Assembly (NCBI RefSeq): GCF_001598375.1
Contig: NZ_BCYV01000008.1
Location: 62,001-126,000, forward strand
Source: Novosphingobium capsulatum NBRC 12533
GTDB taxonomy: Bacteria; Pseudomonadota; Alphaproteobacteria; Sphingomonadales; Sphingomonadaceae
Direction of reading: 5' to 3'
DNA: 64,000 nucleotides
Shown here: piece after piece, positions 10,204-18,805 of the stretch
How the letters are laid out: every line of letters begins with the position of its first letter
How positions within the stretch are numbered: position 1 is the first letter of the stretch
Notes under the pieces: generated by a model
Told to the model about the DNA's origin: nothing
Seen by the model: only the letters and a program-made list of their open reading frames with translations
Databases searched by the model: none
Position numbers and translations under genes: made by a program

Positions 10204-10662
10204 ATGAGAGGTAAGCCGTTATTGGCCATCACCGTAATGTCCCTGATGGGGGCAGCGGCGGCCACCTATGCTCCGGCCTCCTACGCTGCCGGACAATCCG
10301 CATCCGAACAGGCCATCGGCCGCTGGGCCACGCCCACCAAGCACGGCATCGTTGAAATTGCCCCGTGCGGCGCGTCGATCTGCGGGCGCCTGGTCGAATC
10401 CGACAGCATCCGCGCCAATCCGGCCTTTGCCGACGGTAAAAACAAGAATCCGGCCCTGCGCAGTCGTCCGCTCAAGGGGCTGACCATTCTGCAAGGTTTT
10501 GCGCGCAGCACCGACGGTTGGGAGGGTGGCTCGATCTACAATCCCGAAGACGGCGGCACCTACAAGGCGACGATCACGATCGCCGATGCTGACACGCTCA
10601 AGCTCAAGGGCTGCATCGTGTGGCCCTTGTGCAAGACCCAAACGTGGAAGCGCCTGCGCTGA
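10204..10662 (+). CDS. DUF2147 family exported protein
   Basis: 152-aa secreted protein. The first ~29 residues form a Sec signal peptide (basic MRGK, hydrophobic LLAITVMSLMGAAAA, cleavage near SYAAG). The mature part has the DUF2147 pattern: GRWATP, an IVEIAPCGASICGRLV segment, a central GLTILQGF, the GSIYNPEDGGTYKATI motif, and a terminal KGCIVWPLCKTQTWKR. The cysteines probably pair in the periplasm. Function is unknown; members often sit near lipid or envelope genes, and here it is the first gene rightward from the beta-oxidation control region, 85 bases before the FadL homologue. Confidence 0.9.
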   Translation: MRGKPLLAITVMSLMGAAAATYAPASYAAGQSASEQAIGRWATPTKHGIVEIAPCGASICGRLVESDSIRANPAFADGKNKNPALRSRPLKGLTILQGFARSTDGWEGGSIYNPEDGGTYKATITIADADTLKLKGCIVWPLCKTQTWKRLR

Positions 10663-10747
10663 TGCAGCCGGAGCCGGCCAGACCAAACACCACCGGCACC
10701 GTTGAAACCACAGACACCACAAAAATTCGCATGGGAGTGAGAGAGAG

Positions 10748-12049
10748 ATGAACCTGAACCACCGCCGCACGCTGGCCTGCGCCGTGCTTCTGGCCGGCAC
10801 CGCCGGACTTGCCAGCCCTGCCCTGGCAGGCGGCTTTTATCTTCAGGACCAGTCCGCCAAGGCCACCGGCCGCGCCTATTCGGGCGAAGTGGCCGACACG
10901 GGCGCGGAAAGCCTGTGGTGGAACCCCGCCAGCATCGGCGGCATGACCGGCGGCGAAGCCATGCTGAGCGCCACCGGCATCCTGCCCTCTGGCGACGTGG
11001 TCAACAACGGCACCCTGATCAAGCGCCCTGGCCAGCCTGCCACGGCGGTGGGCGGCGACAGTGTGGCCCACAACCCGATCCACAAGGGCGTCGTGCCCTC
11101 GGGCGCGATCGCGCATTCGCTGGGCAACCGCGTGGCCGTGGGCCTGGCGGTGACTGCGCCGTACAACTTCACCACCGAATATTCGAACAGCAGCTGGGCA
11201 CGCTATACCGCGCTGACCACGCGCCTGCGCACGGTCGACATCCAGCCCTCGCTGGCCGTGCAGCTGACCCCGGTGATTTCCATCGGCGGCGCGGTGAACG
11301 TCGAACATGCCGATGCCACGCTGGGCAATGCCCTGCCCAACCTGCTGGCCGTGCTGCCCGATGGCAGCCAGACGCTTAGCGGCAAGGGCTGGGATGTGGG
11401 CTGGTCGGCCGGTACGCAGTTCCGCGGCAAGACCGTGACCGTGGGCCTGAGCTACAAGTCGGCCATCAAGCACAAGCTCAAGGGTGACGTGACGATTGCC
11501 GGCCTGCTCGGCCCGCTGGCGGCGAACAACGCCAACATCTCTACCGAGGCAGACTTTACCACGCCCTGGCAGCTGACGTTCGGTGGCCGCTGGACGGTAA
11601 CGCCGGGCTTTACGCTCAACGCCCAGGCAACCCGCTTTGGCTGGTCCAAGTTCAACGCGATCCAGCTGGGCAGCCCGCTCAACACCGCGATCCCCGAAGA
11701 CTATCGCAACACCTGGGCGGTTGCCGTCGGCTTTGACGCTGACCTCAGCCCCAAGTGGACCGTTCGCGGCGGCGTGCAGCGTGACGTTTCGCCCGTTCGC
11801 CCGAACGAACGCGATGCCCGCGTGCCCGATAGCAACCGCTGGAACTTTGCCTTGGGCGCCACCCATGCGTTCAGCCGCGCGTTCAAGATCGACGTTGCCG
11901 CCAACTACCTCACCCTCGCCGATGCGCCGGTCAACCGCTTGACCGCCGCCTATGCCGGCACGCCGGCGCAGACCCCGATCCTGGTCAACGGCATGCTGCA
12001 AAAGGCCCATGTCGTGGTGCTGTCGCTGGGCGGACGGGTCGCTTTCTGA
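10748..12049 (+). CDS. FadL/OmpP1/TodX family outer-membrane transporter
   Basis: 14-strand outer-membrane barrel that takes up long-chain fatty acids or other hydrophobic compounds, 433 aa. A Sec signal peptide ends at SPALAG (about residue 27). The mature N-terminus GGFYLQDQSAKATGRAYSG followed by LWWNPASIGG carries the FadL signature, including the conserved NPA. The C-terminus ends in phenylalanine (LGGRVAF), the usual BAM recognition residue. A strong GGGAGTGAGAGAGAG lies before the ATG. It pairs with the acyl-CoA ligase downstream and the beta-oxidation operon upstream as an uptake-activation-degradation set. Confidence 0.93.
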   Translation: MNLNHRRTLACAVLLAGTAGLASPALAGGFYLQDQSAKATGRAYSGEVADTGAESLWWNPASIGGMTGGEAMLSATGILPSGDVVNNGTLIKRPGQPATAVGGDSVAHNPIHKGVVPSGAIAHSLGNRVAVGLAVTAPYNFTTEYSNSSWARYTALTTRLRTVDIQPSLAVQLTPVISIGGAVNVEHADATLGNALPNLLAVLPDGSQTLSGKGWDVGWSAGTQFRGKTVTVGLSYKSAIKHKLKGDVTIAGLLGPLAANNANISTEADFTTPWQLTFGGRWTVTPGFTLNAQATRFGWSKFNAIQLGSPLNTAIPEDYRNTWAVAVGFDADLSPKWTVRGGVQRDVSPVRPNERDARVPDSNRWNFALGATHAFSRAFKIDVAANYLTLADAPVNRLTAAYAGTPAQTPILVNGMLQKAHVVVLSLGGRVAF

Positions 12050-12058
12050 TCGCCCGAA

Positions 12059-12087
12059 GGCGCCGGGGCCCTCTTGGCCTCGGCGCC
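12059..12087 (+). terminator. Hairpin after fadL homologue (terminator or attenuator-like)
   Basis: A 12-bp stem, GGCGCCGGGGCC (12059-12070) against GGCCTCGGCGCC (12076-12087), with one mismatch and a 5-base loop, starts 9 bases after the FadL stop. The following bases are ATTTCCC, a weak T tract. It would separate, fully or partly, fadL transcription from the acyl-CoA ligase 29 bases further on. Confidence 0.55.
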
Positions 12088-12115
12088 ATTTCCCTCCCTC
12101 TTGCCGGAACCTGAC

Positions 12116-13825
12116 ATGGTCGCTGCCCCCCCGATCGAGGCCACCCCCATCGCCCCTTCACGCGCACCCGACAGCCTGCCGCCAGACTGGTCACCGCCGG
12201 CCATGCTGCTGGGTGACTTCATGGACAACGCCGTGCGCGATCATGGCGACCGCCCCGCGGTGGACTTCATGGGCCGCACCTGGACCTATCGGGCGCTGGG
12301 GCGGATGGTCGAACGGGCCGCGCGCGGCTTTCAGGACCTTGGCCTGGGCAAGGGCGATCGGGTGGCACTGTGCCTGCCCAACACGCCCTATTACATCGTG
12401 CTCTACTTTGCCGCGCTCAAGATCGGCGCGGTGGTGGTCAATCTCAACCCGCTCTACACCCAAAGCGAGATGCGCCATCTGTTGACCGACAGCGGCGCCC
12501 GCGTTGTTGCCGTGCCAGACCTGCGCGAAATCCACGGCAAGGTGCGCGCCATTGCCGACGAATGTCAGTTGGCCACCATTCTGGTCTGCCCGATGGCCGG
12601 CATCCTGCCCCGGGTAAAGGCGTGGGGATGGCGCCTGTTCAAGCGGCGCGACCATGCCCGCTATGCCCATGATGCGCTGCACATGCGCTTTTGCGACCTG
12701 ATCGCTCGCGGCGATCCGCCCCGGCCGGTGGCACTGGTGCCCGATGACCTGGCCGTGCTGCAATACACCGGCGGCACCACCGGCACGCCCAAGGGCGCGA
12801 TGCTGACCCATCGCAATCTCACGGCCAATGCCCTGCAGCAACAGGCGCATATCCATGGCGATCTGCCTGCCCCGCAGCGCACGCTGGCCGTGCTGCCGTT
12901 CTTCCACGTCTTTGCGCTGACCGCCGTGCTCGATTTCTCGATCCTGGTGGGGTCGGAACTGGTGCTGATGCCGCGCTTCGAAATGGACGCGATGCTGGCC
13001 ACCATCAAGCGCAAGCCGCCCACGCTGTTTTTCGGCGTGCCGACGCTGTTCATCGCGATGAACGCGCTCGACGATTCCAAGATTCCCAACCTGTCGGCGC
13101 TGCGCGCCTGCATTTCCGGCGGTGCGCCGCTGCCGCTGGAAGTGCGCCAGACGTTCGAACAGCGCACCGGCGGACGCATCTGCGAAGGCTATGGCCTGAC
13201 CGAAGCCTCGCCCATCGTGACATGCAACCCGGTTGATGGCGATATCCGCGCCAACAGCTGCGGCCAGGCCTTCCCGGGCACGCAAATCGAAATCCGCGAT
13301 CCTGAAAACCCCGAGACGGTCCTGCCGCTGGGCGCCAATGGCGAGGTCTGCGTGCGCGGGCCGCAGGTGATGGCCGGCTACTGGCAGCGCCCAGACGACA
13401 CCGCCAAGGTCTTTGTCGATGGCGCGCTGCGCACGGGCGACGTGGGCCACCTCGACGAAGATGGCTATCTCTACCTGGTGGACCGCCTCAAGGACGTGAT
13501 CCTGAGCGGCGGATACAATGTCTATCCGCGCGTCATCGAGGAAGCGGCCTATCTCCATCCGGCAATCGAGGAAGCCATCGCGATCGGCATTCCCGATCGC
13601 TATCGCGGGCAAAGCGCCAAGCTGTTCGTCAAGCTGCACGACGGCCAGGACGTCTCGCCGCAGGAGATTCTCGATTTCCTGACCGAGCACCTCAACAAGA
13701 TCGAGGTGCCGCGCGCTGTCGAAATTCGCCAAAGCCTGCCCAAGACCATGGTGGGCAAGCTTTCGAAAAAGGAACTGGTCGCCGAAGAGCGTGCCAAGGC
13801 CGAGGCCGCCACGCCCGCGGTTTAA
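12116..13825 (+). CDS. Long-chain fatty acid--CoA ligase (AMP-binding)
   Basis: Activates fatty acids to acyl-CoA through an acyl-adenylate, 569 aa. The ATP/AMP signature YTGGTTGTPKGAMLTH is near residue 220. It is followed by CEGYGLTEASP (A5), RTGDVGHLDEDGY (A7), and DRLKDVILSGGYNVYPRVIE (A8 hinge). The terminal PKTMVGKLSKKEL carries the catalytic lysine. The annotated ATG is preceded by CCGGAAC; a TTG 42 bases upstream lies inside the fadL terminator hairpin and is unlikely. It follows the FadL homologue on the same strand, which is consistent with vectorial acylation of incoming fatty acids. Confidence 0.93.
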   Translation: MVAAPPIEATPIAPSRAPDSLPPDWSPPAMLLGDFMDNAVRDHGDRPAVDFMGRTWTYRALGRMVERAARGFQDLGLGKGDRVALCLPNTPYYIVLYFAALKIGAVVVNLNPLYTQSEMRHLLTDSGARVVAVPDLREIHGKVRAIADECQLATILVCPMAGILPRVKAWGWRLFKRRDHARYAHDALHMRFCDLIARGDPPRPVALVPDDLAVLQYTGGTTGTPKGAMLTHRNLTANALQQQAHIHGDLPAPQRTLAVLPFFHVFALTAVLDFSILVGSELVLMPRFEMDAMLATIKRKPPTLFFGVPTLFIAMNALDDSKIPNLSALRACISGGAPLPLEVRQTFEQRTGGRICEGYGLTEASPIVTCNPVDGDIRANSCGQAFPGTQIEIRDPENPETVLPLGANGEVCVRGPQVMAGYWQRPDDTAKVFVDGALRTGDVGHLDEDGYLYLVDRLKDVILSGGYNVYPRVIEEAAYLHPAIEEAIAIGIPDRYRGQSAKLFVKLHDGQDVSPQEILDFLTEHLNKIEVPRAVEIRQSLPKTMVGKLSKKELVAEERAKAEAATPAV

Positions 13826-13908
13826 GTGCAAGGTGCGATTGGGGGCAGTTGCAATCCACATTTTGCGGCGCAATAGGTAGCGCCATTCTGGGGGGAAAAT
13901 TGGCCACC

Positions 13909-14373
13909 ATGATCGATACTTTGCCCGATCCGCCCGAACCCACGGCGGAACCAGCGCCCGCCGCGCCCGAGGATGGCCTGCAAGGCATCCAGGATGTGGC
14001 GCGCCGCTTGGGCGTGACGCACCGCACCCTGCGCTTTTACGAGGACAAGGGCCTGATCGAGCCAGCGCGGGTGGGCAACACGCGCATCTATTCGCACCGC
14101 GAAGTGGCACGCATGCAGTTGATCCTGCGCGGCAAGCGGCTGGGTTTCAGCATCCGCGAGATCAAGGAATTCCTCGATCTCTACGATGTCGATCCCACCC
14201 GGCTGGAGCAATTGCAGCATCTGGTGGCGCACATCCGCAGCCGGCTGCGCAAGCTGGAAAGCCAGCACAGCGCCTTGCTCAAGACCATGACCGAGCTTCA
14301 GGCCATGGAGGCCGAGGCGATCGACAAGATCGGCGAGCTTACGAGTTCACCGCGGGACGAAAACGCCGCTTGA
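13909..14373 (+). CDS. MerR family transcriptional regulator
   Basis: DNA-binding regulator, 154 aa. It has an N-terminal disordered, Pro/Ala/Glu-rich leader of about 25 residues, then a MerR winged helix (IQDVARRLGVTHRTLRFYE, with the typical RNTRIYS-like wing GNTRIYSHREVARM). A coiled-coil dimerisation helix follows (about residues 100-145). There is no metal-binding cysteine cluster, so an organic or acyl-CoA-type signal is likelier; the sequence resembles regulators of branched-chain or fatty acyl catabolism (LiuR-like), in keeping with its position next to the acyl-CoA ligase. ATG 13909 is the best start. Its last 35 bases overlap the convergent EamA gene. Confidence 0.85.
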   Translation: MIDTLPDPPEPTAEPAPAAPEDGLQGIQDVARRLGVTHRTLRFYEDKGLIEPARVGNTRIYSHREVARMQLILRGKRLGFSIREIKEFLDLYDVDPTRLEQLQHLVAHIRSRLRKLESQHSALLKTMTELQAMEAEAIDKIGELTSSPRDENAA

Positions 14374-15283
14374 ACAGGCGCGCGGGCAGCGCATCGGCCG
14401 TGCTGACGATGATGATGCCCGCCAGGATCATCAAGGCGCCGCCGATGAACGCGGCGTCCAGCTTGTCACCCAGCACGATCACGCCGGCGGCCACACCAAA
14501 CATCGGCGTCATGAAGCTCAACACCCCCAACCGCGCCGCGCTGTAGCGCCGCAGCAGGGCATACCAGGTGAGATAGCTGAGGAACGCCACGACCACGACC
14601 TGGAACGCCATGCTGGCCAGGAGCGGGGCGGTCAGGCTCACGGCCGTTTCACCCAGCACCGGCGCGGCCAACGTGCACAGCACGAAAGCGCCCATCAACT
14701 GATAGAACAGCGTGACCGAGGCCGGCGCATTGGCCAGCGACGAATTGCGCAGCACCAGCGTGGTGCAGGCCCAACCGCAGGCGCCGCCCAGCGCCAGGGC
14801 ATCGCCCAGCCGACCGTCGGGATAGCCCGCCCCTTCCTTGCCGCCGCTGAACGCCAGCACCACGCCAGCAAACGACAGCGCGATGCCCACCCACTGGCCA
14901 GCGCGCAGGCGCTCGTCAGGGCGCAGCAGACCCAGCGCCAGGGCAGCGCCAATTGGCGCAGTATAGAGATAGATGGTGACGTGGGAGGCGCTGGTGAAGC
15001 GCAGCGCTTCGCCCGCAAGCAGGAATTCGGTGCCAAACAGCAGCCCGATGGCCAGGCCCGGTGCCAGGGTCTGGCGGTTGATCACCCGCCCTTCCCCACG
15101 CCACAGCACAATGGCCAGCGTGGCGAGGCCAGCCAGACCCGAACGCAGGCCCATCTGCAACAACGGGCTCATCGCGCCCGCCACCAGCTTGATGGCAACC
15201 TGCTGCGAACCCCAGATCGCGCAGAGCACGATCATGATGGCAACGGCAGCGGCATCGACAGGCTTGCGATCGTTCACAAACAA
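14339..15283 (-). CDS. EamA/DMT superfamily transporter
   Basis: Inner-membrane permease of about ten helices (314 aa) made of two EamA repeats. The first begins IMIVLCAIWGSQQVAIKL and the second around GGACGWACTTLVLRN. Family members export amino acids, metabolites or drugs; the substrate cannot be read here. It starts at TTG 15283 with a modest GGA, or at GTG 15277 two codons inside. The 3' end overlaps the MerR gene by 35 bases on the opposite strand, so the two transcripts are antisense at their ends. It diverges from the chemotaxis operon. Confidence 0.88.
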   Translation of the reverse strand: MFVNDRKPVDAAAVAIMIVLCAIWGSQQVAIKLVAGAMSPLLQMGLRSGLAGLATLAIVLWRGEGRVINRQTLAPGLAIGLLFGTEFLLAGEALRFTSASHVTIYLYTAPIGAALALGLLRPDERLRAGQWVGIALSFAGVVLAFSGGKEGAGYPDGRLGDALALGGACGWACTTLVLRNSSLANAPASVTLFYQLMGAFVLCTLAAPVLGETAVSLTAPLLASMAFQVVVVAFLSYLTWYALLRRYSAARLGVLSFMTPMFGVAAGVIVLGDKLDAAFIGGALMILAGIIIVSTADALPARLFKRRFRPAVNS

Positions 15284-15349
15284 AAGGTCCGGGCTGAAAT
15301 GGTGCGGGGAGAAATTCCCGCGCGCCTTAGTCGATAATCGTGCCGGGAG

Positions 15350-15377
15350 CCAGCCATTGGAACCCAGCCATTAGAAC
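15350..15377. promoter_or_regulatory. Tandem 14-bp direct repeat upstream of the chemotaxis operon
   Basis: Two adjacent copies of CCAGCCATTGGAAC / CCAGCCATTAGAAC, identical except for one base, lie about 100 bases upstream of the STAS gene in the 194-base divergent gap. Direct abutting repeats one and a half helical turns long are typical of a dimeric activator or response-regulator site. I see no convincing sigma70 boxes downstream of it, so the operon may need an activator or an alternative sigma factor. Confidence 0.5.
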
Positions 15378-15477
15378 GTTGCGCGTTTCGCCCGCTCTAG
15401 GGGAAATGCCGCAGGGGCGCCTTACGCCGATTTCAGCGACCACCCCGTAATCCATGGTGCGTTCTGCGGAGTGTGCC

Positions 15478-15789
15478 ATGAGTTTTACCCTCAGCCTTGG
15501 CCCGGTGGCCAACATGCAAACCATCACCACGGCCTGGTCGAACATGACCGAGTCCCTGGAAGCGCATGCCGCGATGGTGCTCGATCTGTCGGATCTGGTC
15601 GATGTCGATCTTTCGCTGGTGCAGCTGGTGGAAACGGCGCGCCAGCATGCCCTGCGGGACAGCCGCGCGCTGCGTCTGTCGGCGCCGGCCAATCCGGCCG
15701 TGACGGCACTGCTGCGCCGCGCCGGGTTCCTGACCGATCCCAGCACCGAAACCCTCGATTTCTGGTTTCACGGAGAACTCCCGCAATGA
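15478..15789 (+). CDS. STAS-domain protein at head of chemotaxis operon
   Basis: 103-aa single STAS domain. The central strand-helix segment LDLSDLVDVDLSLVQLVETA matches the STAS fold, with Asp-Leu in the place where anti-sigma antagonists carry the phosphorylatable Ser/Thr of the DSSG motif. It is therefore unlikely to be switched by a classical serine kinase. It starts at ATG with GGAG 8 bases ahead and ends in an ATGA overlap with cheY. Proteins of this type occur at the head of some che clusters; a scaffold or signal-modulator role there is inference. Confidence 0.82.
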   Translation: MSFTLSLGPVANMQTITTAWSNMTESLEAHAAMVLDLSDLVDVDLSLVQLVETARQHALRDSRALRLSAPANPAVTALLRRAGFLTDPSTETLDFWFHGELPQ

Positions 15790-16154
15790 CGGCCTCGATC
15801 CTCACCGTAGACGATTCCAGCAGTCTGCGCCTTGCCACGCGGATCGCGCTGACTGGCGCAGGCTATAGCGTGACCGAGGCCTGCGACGGGCTGGAAGGCC
15901 TGGGCAAGGCGCAGGGTCAGAAGTTCGACATGATCATCACCGATCTCAACATGCCCAACATGGATGGGCTGAGCATGATCCGCGAAATCCGCAAGCTGCC
16001 CGTGCAGATGGGCACCCCGATCATCTTCCTCACCACCGAGTCAGATGATGCCATCAAGCAGGAAGCCCGCGCCGCCGGCGCCACGGGCTGGCTGGTCAAG
16101 CCGTTCCAGCCCGATCAGCTGCTGCGCATTACCAAGAAGGTGCTGGGCCGGTGA
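15786..16154 (+). CDS. cheY: CheY-type response regulator
   Basis: Single receiver domain of 122 aa, the diffusible output of the CheA kinase encoded next to it. The acidic pocket is VDDSS (Asp9, Asp10), the phosphoacceptor is Asp53 in IITDLNMPNMDGL, followed by a conserved Thr in FLTTES and Lys in GWLVKPF. There is no output domain. It overlaps the STAS gene (ATGA) and is itself overlapped by the GTG start of cheA. Whether it acts on a flagellar switch is unknown, since no motility genes are in the window. Confidence 0.93.
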   Translation: MTASILTVDDSSSLRLATRIALTGAGYSVTEACDGLEGLGKAQGQKFDMIITDLNMPNMDGLSMIREIRKLPVQMGTPIIFLTTESDDAIKQEARAAGATGWLVKPFQPDQLLRITKKVLGR

Positions 16155-18190
16155 GCGAAACAGATCCCATTGCCGCGTTCCGCGTGGAAGCCGGTGACCT
16201 GCTCGACCAGATCGAACAGGCACTGCTCGACCTGTCGAACCAGTTGGACGATCGCGGGCTGATCGATGCGGTGTTCCGCGGGCTGCACACGCTCAAAGGG
16301 TCGGGCGCGATGTTCGGCTTTGATGCGCTGGCCACGTTCACCCACCATTGCGAAACCGCATTCGATCGGGTGCGCAAGGGCTTGTTTCCCGCCACGGCCG
16401 AACTTGTCCACGTGATCCTGTCGGCCATGGACCACATGCGCGCGCTGGTCGATGGCGATGGCGCGGGGCTCGAGGCGACAGGCGATGCGATCCTGGCGCG
16501 GCTGCATGCCGCCCTGCCCGAAAGCGGCGCAATGCCTGCCACGGCAGCGGGCGAAACAGCCCCGCCAACACCAGCGGCAGCCACATCGACGACTGGTGGA
16601 TGGCATCTGCGTTTTCGCCTGCCCGCCTCGGCCATGGCCAACGGCACCAATCCGCTGAGCCTGCTCGACGAACTGCGAGCATTGGGCGAATGCCGGGTGG
16701 TGGCGCTGTGCGATGCCTTGCCCGCCCTGCCCGATCTGGTGCCAACCGAATGCCTGATCGGCTGGGACGTGACGCTGCTGGGCGAGATCAGCCGCGACGC
16801 GATCGAGGACGTGTTCATCTTCGTGATGGACGACATGGACATGGAGCTGACGCCGCTGGCAACAACGCCGGCGGAGACGGACGTGGCCACGAACGCAGCC
16901 GCGCCGGGCGCCGTTGCTGCCGCTGCCACGGGAACGCCGGCCAGCGTCGCTGTCCAGGTGCCGGCCCAGGCCGATGCCGCCGCCCGCCAGGCGCCGCGCG
17001 CCGGGGAAAGCGTGCGCGTTCCGGCCGAACGGCTCGACGTGCTGATGGACCGCGTGGGCGAACTGGTGATCGTGCAAAGCCGCCTGTCGCAATTGGCCAA
17101 CAGCGGGCTGATCGGTGCGTCGGGCGAAGTGGCGCTGCGCTCCATCTCGGAAGAGATCGAGCGCCTGGTCAGCGAAATGCGCGACACCATGATGGTCTTG
17201 CGCATGGTGCCAGTGGCCAACCTATTCGGCCGCTTCCGCCGCCTGATCCACGATCTGGCGCGCGACACCGGCAAGGCGATCGAACTGCTGACCGACGGCG
17301 AATCCACCGAGGTGGACAAGACCGTGACCGAGCAATTGGCCGATCCGATCGTCCACCTCATCCGCAATGCCTGCGATCATGGCCTGGAAACGCCCGAAGA
17401 GCGCCTGGCCGCCGGAAAGCCGGGGACCGGCCGCGTCATGCTGACCGCCGCCCATGCCGGCGGTGAGGTGCTGATCACCATCACCGACGATGGCCGGGGC
17501 ATCAACCGCGAGCGGGTGCGCGCCAAGGCGGAGGCCAACGGCCTGATTCAGCCGGGCCAGAGCGTGACCGATCACGAATTGTTGCAGATGATCTTCCACC
17601 CCGGCTTTTCCACGGCCGCCCAGGTCACCAACCTGTCTGGGCGCGGTGTGGGGATGGACGTGGTCAAGCGGACGATCGAGGGGCTGCGCGGCACGATCGA
17701 TATCGCCAGCCAGGAAGGCCAGGGCTCCACCTTTACCCTGCGCATCCCGCTGACGCTGGCGATCATCGAGGGGCTGCTCGTGCGCGTGGCCAGTGGCTGC
17801 TATGTCATTCCATTGGCGGCGGTCGAGGAATGTATCGAGCTGTCTGCCGAGGAAGACCTGCGCACGCGCGGCCGCAGCATGATCCGCCTGCGTGATGCAC
17901 TGGTGCCGTTCCTGCGCCTGCACGATCTGTTCGAAACCGGCGCCCAGCCCGATCAGCACCAGAAGATCGTGGTCATTTCCGCCGCGGGGGAACGTGTGGG
18001 CCTGGTGGTCGACCAGATCATCGGCAGCCATCAGACGGTGATCAAATCGATGTCGGGCGTGCACCGCGCGGTCAACAGCTTTTCCGGCGCCACGATCCTG
18101 GGAGACGGCAGCGTCGCTCTCATTCTCGACATCATGCAACTCGTGGCCACCGGCCAGCAACGGGAGGCACGGCTGCGCGCCGTGGGCTGA
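16151..18190 (+). CDS. cheA: Chemotaxis histidine kinase CheA
   Basis: 679-aa CheA. The HPt domain has its phosphorylated histidine at residue 46 (LHTLKGSGAMFGF). A P2-like segment (about 155-235) is followed by an Ala-rich linker. The P3 dimerisation helices begin at VRVPAERLDVLMDRVGELV. The P4 ATPase shows the N box (NACDHGLETPEERL), the G1 box (DDGRGINRERV) and the G2 box (GRGVGMDVVK). P5 (about 530-670) is the CheW-like domain. It uses a GTG start overlapping cheY. CheA phosphorylates CheY and CheB under control of the receptors encoded just downstream. Confidence 0.95.
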   Translation: MSETDPIAAFRVEAGDLLDQIEQALLDLSNQLDDRGLIDAVFRGLHTLKGSGAMFGFDALATFTHHCETAFDRVRKGLFPATAELVHVILSAMDHMRALVDGDGAGLEATGDAILARLHAALPESGAMPATAAGETAPPTPAAATSTTGGWHLRFRLPASAMANGTNPLSLLDELRALGECRVVALCDALPALPDLVPTECLIGWDVTLLGEISRDAIEDVFIFVMDDMDMELTPLATTPAETDVATNAAAPGAVAAAATGTPASVAVQVPAQADAAARQAPRAGESVRVPAERLDVLMDRVGELVIVQSRLSQLANSGLIGASGEVALRSISEEIERLVSEMRDTMMVLRMVPVANLFGRFRRLIHDLARDTGKAIELLTDGESTEVDKTVTEQLADPIVHLIRNACDHGLETPEERLAAGKPGTGRVMLTAAHAGGEVLITITDDGRGINRERVRAKAEANGLIQPGQSVTDHELLQMIFHPGFSTAAQVTNLSGRGVGMDVVKRTIEGLRGTIDIASQEGQGSTFTLRIPLTLAIIEGLLVRVASGCYVIPLAAVEECIELSAEEDLRTRGRSMIRLRDALVPFLRLHDLFETGAQPDQHQKIVVISAAGERVGLVVDQIIGSHQTVIKSMSGVHRAVNSFSGATILGDGSVALILDIMQLVATGQQREARLRAVG

Positions 18191-18194
18191 CACC

Positions 18195-18698
18195 ATGACC
18201 GACCCCCAAAAGACCCGCTGGGACGAACACGGCAACCTGGAAGTGCTGACGTTCGACGTTGGCAGCGAATGCCTGGCGATCGAGGCCACCGACATTCGCG
18301 AGATCGTTGACTTGCTGCCCGAAACGCGCGTGCCCGGCGCCGCGCCGCTGGTCGCCAGCATCGTCAACTATCGCGGCAAGATCATTCCGATTGCCGATCT
18401 GCGCGTGGCTTTCGGCATGGCGATCACCCCGCCAACGCCCGACAGCCGCATCGTGGTGATCGAAACCCAGATCGATGGCGAGATGACGCACATCGGCCTG
18501 CGCACCGACAAAGTTCATGAGGTGGCGATGCTGTCGCGCAGCGACAGTTCCGATCCGCCGCAAGTTGGCCTGCGCTGGCGCCGCGAATTCGTGCGCGAGT
18601 TCGTGCGTCAGGCCGACGGGGTGATCGTGCTGCCGGCCCTTTCGGCCATTTTCGAAGCGGCACCACGCCAGCTCGGCGGGGGTAGCCTGGCGGCTTGA
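18195..18698 (+). CDS. cheW: CheW coupling protein 1
   Basis: 167-aa CheW-domain adaptor linking receptors to CheA. It has the fold pattern [20 protein letters not shown], a receptor-binding loop near [19 protein letters not shown], and [19 protein letters not shown]. It differs clearly from the two near-identical CheW copies further down, having a longer C-terminal half, and is probably the partner acting with CheA directly. It follows cheA by 4 bases. Confidence 0.92.
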   Translation: MTDPQKTRWDEHGNLEVLTFDVGSECLAIEATDIREIVDLLPETRVPGAAPLVASIVNYRGKIIPIADLRVAFGMAITPPTPDSRIVVIETQIDGEMTHIGLRTDKVHEVAMLSRSDSSDPPQVGLRWRREFVREFVRQADGVIVLPALSAIFEAAPRQLGGGSLAA

Positions 18699-18805
18699 TG
18701 GCCCCTGGCGATGTCTTTGCCAACGATCGCAACCCGATGACCAAGCCTGATGCGGCCCCCCTTTCTGGCCGCCAGCGACGCGCCAGAAACAAGGATTTTC
18801 CCACC

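Noticed and set aside
12074..12115. TTG at 12074 as start of the acyl-CoA ligase
   Set aside because: It lies inside the hairpin after fadL, and the added residues are not family-like; ATG 12116 is better.
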